Part shown: one piece after another, positions 36,003 through 45,943 of the stretch
How the letters are laid out: every line of letters begins with the position of its first letter
Position numbering within the stretch: position 1 is the stretch's first letter
DNA from: Heliocidaris erythrogramma
Lineage: Eukaryota; Echinodermata; Echinoidea; Camarodonta; Echinometridae
DNA: 64,000 bases
Assembly (NCBI GenBank): GCA_025617745.1
Contig: CM046856.1
Span: 48,488,873-48,552,872 of the forward strand
Direction: 5' to 3'
Notes under the pieces: generated by a model
The model's database searches: none
What the model saw: the letters and a program-made list of their open reading frames with translations, nothing else
What the model was told of the DNA's origin: nothing
Translations under genes and position numbers: made by a program

Positions 36003-36300
36003 TAGAGGTGTCGTGGTCAAGTGGATACGTCACGGGACTGTGGATCACATGGTTCGCGGTTCAAGTCCCGCCGCGGCACTAATGTCCTTTGGCAAGATAT
36101 TAATCTACATTTGCCACTCTCCACCCAGGTGTAGTAAATGGGTACGTGGTAGGAATTTATTCCTTGAATGTTTTCAGCGCCTTAGGGCAGCACGGCTAAA
36201 GCCAGGTAATAGTAGCACTTTGTAGGCGCGTTGAGCATCCCCTGGGATGGATATCTGCGCAATATAAATGTAGCTATTATTATTATTATTATACCAAGGA
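36003..36300 (+). mobile_element. tRNA-derived SINE with (ATT)n tail
   Basis: The head 36008-36080 is tRNA-like: A-box region GTGGTCAAGTGG, B box GGTTCAAGTCC, and ends GTGTCG/CGGCAC that can pair as an acceptor stem. The body has TTTGCCACTCTCCACCCAGGTG and TGGTAGGAATTTATTCC. The tail is GCGCAATATAAATGTAGC followed by (ATT)n. The tail resembles the 3' end of the L2-like LINE at 17.1 kb (GCGCTAGATAAAAATG...(ATT)n), suggesting that a related LINE mobilised it. Confidence 0.85.
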
Positions 36301-37814
36301 GGGTACTAGGCAAGCTTGCCTTGTAACTCCTTGATTTATACCTTAACAATAGGGTGGACGCATGCCTCCTGCCTTCTCACCATATTCGATTCATCACTGG
36401 AGAGACAATTATGACGGGGAAAGAAGAAGTGCTTTAGTAACTGAATAATAAGGAAAATATCAAAGATATACAGAAAAAAGGAGATCTAAAGGAAGACTAA
36501 GCGACAGAAGGACAAAAGTAAGGAGAGGGGGATAAACCAGGATGAGAAAAAGAGAGAAAGAGAGAGAAGGTTTAACTAAAATGCACTGTGCTATTATAAT
36601 AAAAACGTGCACCGAGGGGATGAATAAGCCTCTACTTAGTGCAACAGACAAGAGGAACCGAAAGCAAAATGAATACATTAGGAATCGATGGAAGCAATAG
36701 CGATGGAAAAGACCAAGCTTGCCTTTTTTTTGCGAAGTATGGTGTGCGCTTTCTAAAATATATAGGTTGATGGGTAGGATTAGATTTTTCTTACGCAGCT
36801 TGTTGTCTAGTCCTACTTGTTTTTTGTATAGGTGAACGTATCTTCTTTCAGTAAAAGAAACCTTTAAGACAGAGACGAAAAATGCTCACGTGGGCTTGCC
36901 TAACGAGGGTGTAATTACGTGGGTGGCGCAGACAAGAAAAATCTGTCATTTTACTGATTGTCTATCTCTTGTAGATATAGGCCTACCTTCGAGATCATCA
37001 TCATGACACTTCAATGACCATTTACCTTTAGGCCTCGAAAACCCAGGCAGTCGTCTGGAAATCTTAAATGAAATGGCCTCCTATTTTGAAGTCAGACAGG
37101 GAACATTTGGGAAAAACTAAAGAAAAGGGTAATCTATTTCTATGCAGGTACATACTACTTGTATCTTCTAAACCGAGATATAGGAGCATTATCCTCGGCT
37201 GCTTGGTATTTTTCATGCTGTGACTTATTCGCGTCAGTACGCACACGTAAACATGAGCTGTTAAAAAAATTGTGAGGGTATTGACTGCCATTTAAACCAC
37301 AAATACACATACTAATTATTCCCCTAATACACACGCACACATACACGCCAGGCAGCCATGCATGCAAATCCATGCACCAACAAACCAATCAGGCTGTGAT
37401 TAACGAGATAAAAAGAACATAATAAAATGATCCCTGGGCTTGATAACCATAGCAACGCACAATGATTTGTCGCTCTCTTTTTAGATTTGATCGGCGAGCA
37501 TGATTATAATTTTTTTTTAATGATTATTTTAGCGCTAATGAATATCAATTTTACAGAAATGCGTGTGACCTTTACAAATATTTGATGACAGGATAAACAA
37601 TTAACCTTTGCCTTTGATCGCTTTGGAGATGATAGTTAGTTTGTTTTTATTAGTCCACACGTTTCTGATACGACAAATACACATTTCCTTCTGAACATGC
37701 TGAACGCGACAATGATTTACTTTGATGTTTGTTTGTTTCAAAGGATCAGTTGCTTGCTTTTTCAAAAATTTACTTTTTGTAAAGGGATTTATTTATTTCT
37801 TTTTTTTTTAACAG
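36301..37814. other. Intergenic DNA, no gene seen
   Basis: A purine-rich stretch at 36410-36570, otherwise AT-rich sequence without supported coding frames. Confidence 0.5.
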
Positions 37815-38252
37815 CAGCCATAGACAGTGAGACCCAACTTCGGAAAACCGAGCACAGGTTTATACTCCGAAAACGGTGTATAGAGCAAGATGAATATAGA
37901 GCCCTCATCGTTCAGTGCGAGAAAGTGTGCACAAAAGGCATGGGAAAATCTTGCAATGTCGACCTGCTATTGATAATATAATTTTCAAAAAATAATGCTG
38001 CGGATATATTTATTTCAAATGTTTGTCATTTGAAAGTCATTTCATATGGCGAACATTCACAGATTTTGAAGGTAATTGACACCCAGCATTAATTTTAAGA
38101 ATCGTTGGGCAGGTTGACTTTGCAAGGTTTTCCAATGCCTTTTGTACACACTGCCTAGCACTGAACGATGCCTCGCACTGAACGTATATTCATACGCCGT
38201 TTTCGGAGTATATACCTGTGTTCGCTTTTCCGAAGTTGGGTCTGACTGATAG
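37815..38252. repeat. Long imperfect inverted duplication, arms about 155 bp
   Basis: Left arm 37815-37972 and right arm 38098-38252 are complementary in blocks: AGACCCAACTTCGGAAAA, ACTCCGAAAACGG, CGTTCAGTGCGAG, GTGTNNACAAAAGGCAT, GGAAAANCTTGCAA. The left arm follows a T-rich tract ending AACAG, like a splice acceptor, but its frame is short and unsupported. It could be a fold-back element or two opposite insertions. Confidence 0.75.
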
Positions 38253-39175
38253 ATGCTCCTCATAAAAATAATATGTCACCCTATCCACTTTACATATACA
38301 TAATCAATTTTAATTAAAATTTAGAATCAAAATGACGTTTGGGCAATGGATAATCAACTACAGACTTACAGCAGATGATACATAACAAGATTTGATTTAG
38401 CGAGGAAGGGGAATGGGCACACAGTATGAGAGAAAGTGAGATGGCAACAAATAGAGAGAGATAGTTCGTCCTTAGACAGCATGACAAAATACTATAAACA
38501 CTTCACGAAGAAACATGGTTGCCTAGCAACATTAAACGTAGGATGTTTCTTCTTCAACATTGTTGACTGTTCAAGCGTCTATCAAACGATATAAAAACGA
38601 CATCATTATGTGAATGCCATGAATGAATGCAAACAAAAATGAAATATATATTGAAGAGAATTGTAAAAAGAAAAAAAAATCCCGCATCAGTTCACTGTAA
38701 TGTTATAAATCATTATGCATGCTGTCGAATATGAAACTTCTGCACGGAAATTATGTCCATGTTTTATTAATACGACTGATGAAACTTGCCTCGGGTATGT
38801 ATAAATAACTAGATATCAGATTGAATGTAAATTACTCTTGCTACAGTGAAACACAGTATTTGACAGGGAATTTAGGCCGAGTTTATTGCTTTGATTTATC
38901 AAATCTCTTCTACAAATGGGTAATCGAATTGCATGATACAGAAATGTGTTATCACTATTTGATTCGGGATTCCAGTTTACAAACTTCCTATCTAGCTGCT
39001 TATTTTGAGCATATATTTTGAATTGTATCATATTCATTAACACGGGGCTTGCAGGATATTTAAATGTTGCAAAAAATTGTATTTGTATAGTACTTGTTCT
39101 CGGCTTCAGGGGGTAAAACGTCAGATGTTCTTTTAATCCTTCTCTTCATAATCGATAAATTATGAAGTTGATTTT
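38253..39175. other. Intergenic DNA, no gene seen
   Basis: AT-rich. One RFX-like X-box, GTTGCCTAGCAAC, occurs at 38518-38530 without a recognisable promoter. Confidence 0.45.
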
Positions 39176-39179
39176 ATAT

Positions 39180-39310
39180 TCAGAGGAGAGAGAGGTAGTT
39201 GTACTAGTTGTAGTAGTGGTAGTAGTGATAGTAATGGAGGAGTATCAGCAGCAACATAAGTTGCGTTATTGATAGTAGTAGTAGTAATTGTAGTATGTGT
39301 AGGAAGTGTA
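39180..39310 (+). repeat. (GTA)n-like simple repeat
   Basis: Imperfect GTAGTAGT runs with an opening GAGAGAG. Confidence 0.8.
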
Positions 39311-40250
39311 GGTTTACCAACGGCAAGAAGAACGGGAGCGATATTAAAGACATGATGAAATAACTCAATAAAATACCCTTTTTATATGACCATAATTTTC
39401 CAATCCAGTAGATTTCTTACGATTTTTCGTGAAAGCAATAGCTACTTTCCCTGACTCGCAAGAGCTCATTTCATTGCCTTCCATTCTCCAATGTCTTTCT
39501 TCATCGCCACAATTTCATTCCTGGAAAATTATTCAGGGATGAATAACCTAGAAATACGTAGAGCATGAATGATTTTTCCATTACATTGTCCCTCTCGCTC
39601 ACATTTGTGTGCGAGGCATGTTATATACCCAGGGAATGGATAACTCGGGTTCACTGGTAATATTCTGATCAAAGCAAGAACTATTTTGTGGCCTAGTTTT
39701 AAATTGAGAATTTTCTATGATTGAGAGGTTGAAAAAGTGTTTTTATTATTGTCAAGGCTATGTGCTGTTAGTGATAAATAACCACTTTAGCAATTTGCTC
39801 GGTAGCATCAAGTTTTTAAATTATATATAGATATTGATTGATATTTACCCCTCTTATTCTTTCTTTCTCTCTCTCTCTCTCTCTTTCATTTCCTATCTTT
39901 CTCTTTCCCCCTCGTCTTTAAACACACTCTCTGTCTTTCTCTTTTAGAGACACAGGAAAATATACTGATGTTTTTGAAATACGGAGAGCGAGACGGATAG
40001 AGTGCAGGAGCGCAAAACTTGATAGGATATTAAAGCCTTCTCTTCACAAAGTGCTAGCCATGACAGTGTGTTTGGATATGTCTCTTAAACTTAGAAAATG
40101 TAAATCATTTAGAAGAACTAGTGCTATTATTTGTCAGCTGCATAGCAAAGTTGTGTTCGCTTGGGAAGGAGTTTGCATGTGTGTGTGTGCGCGCGTGTGC
40201 GTGTGTGTAAGTAGGAACAAAACGGAGATAGAGATAGATAGCGAATGCAA
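39311..40250. other. Intergenic DNA, no gene seen
   Basis: Contains a CT run at about 39858-39890 and a GT/GC run at about 40176-40210. No supported coding frame. Confidence 0.5.
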
Positions 40251-40302
40251 GTGAGAAAAAGAGAGAAACAGACAGAGAGAGAGAGAGAGAGAGAGAGATA
40301 GG
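40240..40302. repeat. (GA)n microsatellite
   Basis: GAGAGA-rich tract that generates serine/leucine frames on the minus strand. Confidence 0.85.
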
Positions 40303-40638
40303 AGTGAGTAATGGGCTATAGGTTGGTAAGATAAACCATTCCCACGTCGCTCTACACCTTTCAATTTTAGGGTTTTTTTAACCACCACTCTTTTCAAAAC
40401 AACCCGGTGCGTGTTGCATTTATATGTCGCATTGATGTATATATTAGTTAGATATTATGTCACTTCACTGTACCATAATCCCCAATATTCTCCTTTCCCC
40501 TGGTACAATGAGCTAGTTTCATACTTCTTATGTTATTTTTCATTATTATAATTGTTTCTTATCATCATCATCATTATTATTAATATTTTTTATTTTATTA
40601 TTATTGTCATCATAATTATCATTATTATTATTATAACT

Positions 40639-40778
40639 CTAACTGCGACTTAGGGCGAAATCTTTTATCTCATTCTTTTGTTACGTTTCGCCCTAACCCA
40701 CACTCGTTTCGCCCGAACGTTGAGTTTCTATTTTGACGGAATAAACCTATTGTTAGGTTTCGCCTTAAGTCGCCGTTA
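40639..40778. mobile_element. 140-bp MITE-like element with GGGCGAAA ends
   Basis: CTAACTGCGACTTAGGGCGAAATC (40639-40662) is complementary, with three differences, to 40755-40778 (GGTTTCGCCTTAAGTCGCCGTTAG). TTTCGCCC is repeated twice more inside. It sits between ATT-rich simple repeats. Confidence 0.65.
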
Positions 40779-40835
40779 GGTAAATTATTTTTACTATTAT
40801 TATTGATGTTATTATCATTATTATCATTATCATTA

Positions 40836-40925
40836 GTAGAAGTGGTAGTAGTAGTAGTAGAAGTAGTAGTAGTAGCAGTAGTAGTAGCAGTAGTAGTAGT
40901 AATAGTAGTAGTAGTAGTAATAGTA
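40836..40925 (+). repeat. (GTA)n microsatellite
   Basis: A GTAGTAGTAG run with occasional GAAGTA, CAGTA and ATAGTA variants. Confidence 0.9.
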
Positions 40926-42605
40926 TATATGACCTCTACTTATTGTCGTTATGGTATCTCTGTATACAGAGCCATATATAGCAATTTTCAATCAACGTAT
41001 GACTCTACAACGTATCCAGGCCTTCTGATTGTCCTTAATTACATCCAAGTTCAAATAATCTATGATTCGATTTGCGATTTGCGAAAAATATGACGTGTTC
41101 TAATTTTTGTCACCATAGTCACATTGCTGATGGTAAACACTATTAATGAAGTTTACACAACAGACCACACGAATTACTAAGTAAGACCATGAACGGTAAT
41201 AATCATTTTGATGAAACTTAGTAAGCCACAATTCGTGTTGTATAATTGATTATCAAAGGGGTAAAACTTGGCGTGGGAGATGCATAAATATTTGATAAGA
41301 ACTGCATGACACTCGAGTGATATGATAATGTCATCATGGTCATACACTGTCTCGTGTATTATTTATCTGGTTGATATATTGTGTTATGTATTATGTAAAA
41401 CAACATTTCAACGAAATTTAAGGAGGTTTGACTTCTCTAGGCCTATAAGATTAAATGACATACAGTGAAGCACTGAAGGACATCGTTAGGTAAATGGGTG
41501 GGTAGTTAGGTAGATAATGAAATAAAACCGGTAAAGGTTATGCTTTGTTAAAAAATGCATCGAAGCCATCAGCTCTCTTTATTGTTTTAATTCCTCTTCC
41601 TCCTTTGTAAACACAATTATTCGTCAGGCACGTCCAATAATTTAGGCACGACATTTAATCACCTTCCTAACGGCAAAAATATGACTCGGGGTTATACTGA
41701 AGTGATGAAATCCCCATGCCCTGATCGAATTTCACTGAAAAAACGCCAAAAAAGTGAATTAGTTGCTCGGGGTAACCTACTGGCAACCTGAAACTGTCAA
41801 TTGCCAACATGAGAATTTGATGATGGTGGAATCAGTTACCCGGGGAGAGTGAGTACACTTAGCAAAGAAAGAATAACATTTTCTTTTGTTTCCGCCGGTT
41901 TTTATACCTATATATGAATAATTTATATTGTGTGAATATCACAAATGAAATGCAGTGAAAACCGTGATAATTATAGAAAAAAATAGAGAGAGAGAGGAGG
42001 GTTTGAAGTGTAAATAGAAGTTGCCTTAAAACTTTAGGAGTGGAAAACAAATATTTCTTTTCCACGACCAACCAGTCCGCGTTCACATATCGATTTTTAG
42101 TGCAACTATACACGCATACGTGTTTGTTGGTGCAAAAAAATCTGTGAAGCCCAATTTTTTTTTAAGCAGATGAAAATGCAGGATATTTGTGAACTGCGTT
42201 GAATGCTTGTGTTGCAAACCAAATAGCGAGCGGTACATTTTCTACATGATTGTATAAAAAGGGACACTTTTATCGAAATAATTATGTGAATGAAAAGATA
42301 AGGTATTATGTATAGTCCATTTGTGCCTGTAACGAATGTAATATTTACACACAAGCATTTTATAACATTTGATATGCAAGTAGATAAATGCGATTATACT
42401 ATTCCCACTAAATATTGATTTTTTTATTTACAAATATTGAGAGTGTGCGTGTTGATTTTGACCAAAATTACAGCTACAGCCTTCGTCAGCGTTGTGACCC
42501 GACTTGACCTTTCTGACATGTTGGTCGATAACCGGGTCATAGGCATGTGGAAGTTTGTACAGAAAGAGCAAATTTCGAGAAATAGGGAAAAGAAAGAAGT
42601 AATGA
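40926..42605. other. Intergenic DNA, no gene seen
   Basis: AT-rich DNA. Frames at 41859-42113 and 42106-42354 (minus) show no family resemblance. Confidence 0.5.
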
Positions 42606-42609
42606 AAAT

Positions 42610-42776
42610 ATGAAGACGAAAAGTTGATCAGTTGTTTCACGATGTGCAAACGAGGAAAGCTACGACGTTTCGACCGCTACTGCTCATTGCCTGACGAAGA
42701 CTAGCAGTAGCGGTCGAAACGTCGTACTTTCCTCGTTTGCACATCGTGAGACAACTGATCAACTTTTCGTCTTCAT
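42610..42776 (+). ncRNA. 75-bp-arm fold-back with hammerhead-ribozyme-like core
   Basis: Arms 42610-42684 and 42703-42776 are complementary with one mismatch and one indel, around an 18-nt loop. From 42691 the plus strand reads CTGACGA, a segment that can form a short GAC/GTC stem II, and then GAAACGTC (42716-42723). This is the CUGANGA...GAAAC...GUC layout of a hammerhead ribozyme in Penelope-like element ends. The left arm repeats the distal part of the motif inverted. The near identity of the arms suggests recent origin. A Penelope-like coding fragment lies 1.8 kb downstream, but a link is not proven. Confidence 0.6.
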
Positions 42777-44555
42777 CTTTCACCACGATGAACCTCTTCC
42801 TAACCAAGTAATGAAAATAGCCATACATGTATTTACACATATGGATGTAATACGTTTCATTCCGATCTGTTTGGAGCTATATTGGAAAGAAGAGCGTTTT
42901 TTATCCCCTTACACCCATTGAGTCCGCCTCGAGAAATGATTATAGGCAGGTATTCAATGGCGCACCGCTTGCTAAGACTAACACCTAACACGTCAAGGGA
43001 GCGGACAGTTTGACATCTCTGGCCAAGATGCCTGTCAGGAAGGAGGCTTTTTAATTTCTATCGCAAATAGTTTCCCCCCTGTGTAATTCCGCTGCAAATT
43101 CGGAGATGTGAAGACACTTAATGCCATTTTTATTTGCTTTCCGCGGAATCTATTTATTTTACCTTTCTTCAAGGGGATTATTCAGAAATATTTCTGGGGA
43201 AGAGAAGCTGCTGATATTACAGTACCATACAGTTTAAAATATGCTACAAGCATGACTCACAAATAACATTTTCTGAGAGAAGTTTTCCATAATATGCAAG
43301 TTCATAATTACAACACTCGTGTCAAAATCAAAGAAGAAAAGTAATTTTTTGCGGTCCAAATTCAGTTTTAATATAGATATGTAGGCGGTTTAAACTTCCT
43401 ATAGATCTGAGAAGTTTCATAGTGTATATTCTATGATTAAAATATCTCATAAGTTTTACCCATGCTTAAAAATATAGGTTGTGCTGCCTAGGCAAGAAAA
43501 TGTATTTACGTGTAAATGTTTCATTTCGTAGCTATCCCAGCTTTTGTTTGCAATGTCATTCCGAATATATATGGTTTCATGTATTCGTCACTCACGACAA
43601 TATAACATACAGGCATGCAGGGCGTTTCTTTCATTTTTATATACAGAGGAGACGTAACGTAATGATATCCAGTGTAAATATTGCACTTTTTGGATTACAG
43701 ATGCCTTTTCCACTGCTTTGAAATTTAATCAAGTCCTGCGAGGAATAATGCGATAAAAGATTTTGACAACGTGGATATCACGTGGTCATCCTAAACAAGC
43801 CAATGAGAACGGCTTCCCCTCAAAAGTGGTTACACAAGATTTCATTGAGCACACATATTTCCTCGTACAATGAGAGTGATTCAGGGGCTTGTTTGTTATA
43901 TTTGTTGCAAGATGAATAGTCAGCTCCATGGAAACGTACTTCATTTGTCACTTAGAATCATGACAATAACACCAGGAAAATCACGTTTCACTTGTGCTAC
44001 CTTAGTGAATATTTTATGAAAATTCATTTTTGATGAGTTAAACAGCCGTGTTAATCTCACTTACAAGTAATATAATCTAGGTTAACGACGCTGGGTTTTA
44101 TTCGTTGTCGTTAAAATAGGATTGGCACATTCATGAAAGAGAAAATAAAATGTAATAATTTGAAGTGCAAACTTGTGGGAGTGGAATCACGAACAAAAAT
44201 GCAGCATTTATCCGAGATCATTATGACACGACAAGGAATATTTCTTGTGATGATAATGGACGAATTCTATTACGCTTGTCTAACTTCAATCTTGCTTTTA
44301 ACGGGATGTACATGCTTTATGAATACAAATAAAGATATATTCTGCAAATGTTTTGATGGAGTCTTTACACAAAAACATGTAGAAAAAGTCATCTGTTACT
44401 AAATAATGAGTTCGTGTTTTTGAAAAGTTTGAAACAACATAAAAAATACAATATGGCACGAAAAAAGAGGCATGATAACGAAGCTTTTTCGACCTGCACT
44501 CATCAGGTTATCACGCAGGTATATAACAAATTACTCGAAATGAACTATATTATAC
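42777..44555. other. Intergenic DNA, no gene seen
   Basis: AT-rich DNA with no supported coding exon. Frames at 43479-43721 and 44133-44402 have no recognisable domain. Confidence 0.5.
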
Positions 44556-44560
44556 TCGAT

Positions 44561-44968
44561 GAACCCGGACGCAACCCGGACGCCGTAATTTCAGAACAAT
44601 CGCAAAGCTTGGACGAACTCCTTCAGCGGTTGGCTGATCACATTAAACAACACGTCCCTTCGACTATTCAGAACCGTACAACCAATGAGCGCACGCAGCC
44701 CGCCCGTGCCTGCAAATCTGAAATGCACGCTAACAGACCAAAGATAGCCAAATGCGATTCAGCGATTGGTCTCCATTTGCTGAACAATCCAGCTTGCGCA
44801 CAAAGCTATGCCGACGATCAATTCTCAATTATGTCCCGGGCCAGAAGCGCAGCGCATTTACGCTTTCTGAAAGCCGCCTACATTCAATCGCACGAACCCC
44901 TTCTGTGCGGACAAAAGGAGTTCGTCCAAGCTTTGCGATTGTTCTGAAATTACGGCGTCCGGGTTCAT
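44561..44968 (+). pseudogene. Penelope-like GIY-YIG fragment with inverted 3' copy
   Basis: A frame open from 44414 to a stop at 44945-44947 contains from about 44624 QRLADHIKQHVPST, then KCDSAIGLHLLNNPACAQSY, SIMSRARSAAHLRFLKAAYI and LLCGQKEFVQALRLF. This order resembles the C-terminal GIY-YIG endonuclease region of Penelope-like retroelements, where an arginine-containing helix precedes the histidine/glutamate-type motifs. The match is from memory and not from a search. The N-terminal half of that domain and the reverse transcriptase are absent. Positions 44573-44623 are a perfect 51-bp inverted copy of 44915-44965, joined exactly where the sense fragment starts. The frame upstream of 44624 is therefore accidental. 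Confidence 0.6.
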
Positions 44969-45250
44969 TGAGAGAATGAAAACGAGAGAATGAAAATATA
45001 CGGTTCTCCCAGAAATGATATGAATTTTGTTTTAAAGAAAATCGTTGTGCGGATGCATACTTCATCAAAACACAATAATATTGGAAAGACACGGTATTTC
45101 ATTTCTTGTTTTTGAAAGCCTTCTTAAGTGAAACCTATGGTTTATATTCGGACAAGTCCAAGTTATTTTGTGTCCCGTAGTTACCGACCACATAAAATAT
45201 TCTAGTAGTGTATGATTACTGTATCTAGCTGATAGCCCTATACTATAGCT
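44969..45250. other. Intergenic DNA
   Basis: AT-rich. Just after the fragment the string GAGAGAATGAAAA occurs twice (44970-44995). Nothing else recognised. Confidence 0.5.
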
Positions 45251-45255
45251 TGGAT

Positions 45256-45378
45256 CTGGGCCCTGTTTCATAAGTTTGCAATAACTGTTATAAGCTACTG
45301 AAGTCCTTGCATCTGATTGGCTGAGAGCAAATTTGTCAGTAAAAATCACCGACAAGACACTTGATGAAACGCCCCTCT
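45256..45378. mobile_element. 123-bp MITE with GGGCCCTGTTTCAT end
   Basis: GGGCCCTGTTTCATAAGTTTG at the left is an imperfect complement of CACTTGATGAAACGCCCC at the right. The centre carries CTGATTGGCTGA, which also occurs in the element at 50556-50709, suggesting related families. Confidence 0.55.
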
Positions 45379-45790
45379 GACAAAAATACCAGGTAAAAGG
45401 ATATATATTCATGTCAATTCACGTTCACGATTCCATAATACAATTCCATAATACTCGGTAACATATGGGACATAGCTAGGACTTGCGCATTCATCAATAC
45501 AGTTACGGTACATAGGCAGACGTGTAGCAAAAGGAGGAAAAATAAAGTGGACCGTCGCTATAGAAATCAAATGGTTGATTATAAAAGTGGGGGTATGGTA
45601 CCGTACTGTTTGCGCATGTTGACATTTGAAGAAAAATAATATTTGAAGATCGTCGCCTCCAATCTCGTTAAAAGCAGAGACGATTCGGATACTGGTATTT
45701 CATTGGAGAAAATTATACAGACACACGCTATAGCACTTCTATTTTTGGTATCTCATTGTTTGTCTTATCTCAACTTTAAAATGGTGGAAA
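45379..45790. other. Intergenic DNA, no gene seen
   Basis: No coding frame or repeat recognised. Confidence 0.45.
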
Positions 45791-45943
45791 ATTGATCTGT
45801 GTCTCTGTACGTCCGCTTACATTTTTTTCTTTTTGTTTACAGTATTCAAGATGTATTCTTATAGTATTGGAAGAACGCACTGATCATTGTGTATGTTCCA
45901 GTTATGTGATGAAATAAACTGAAAACTGAAAACTGAAACCGAA
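45791..45943 (+). repeat. LINE 3' untranslated tail
   Basis: The sequence ends TTATGTGATGAAATAAACTGAAAACTGAAAACTGAAA. An AATAAA followed by a short tandem (ACTGAAA)n is a typical 3' end of CR1/L2-like LINEs. No coding part remains upstream. Confidence 0.5.

Noticed and set aside
36008-36080. tRNA-like sequence with A and B boxes
   Set aside because: It continues into a SINE body and (ATT)n tail, and similar copies occur at 24.1 and 61.9 kb, so it is a SINE head and not a functional tRNA gene.
44414-44623. N-terminal part of the 177-codon frame ending at 44947
   Set aside because: 44573-44623 is an inverted copy of the element's own 3' end, so the upstream extension of the frame is accidental. 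Only the part from about 44624 resembles a protein domain.
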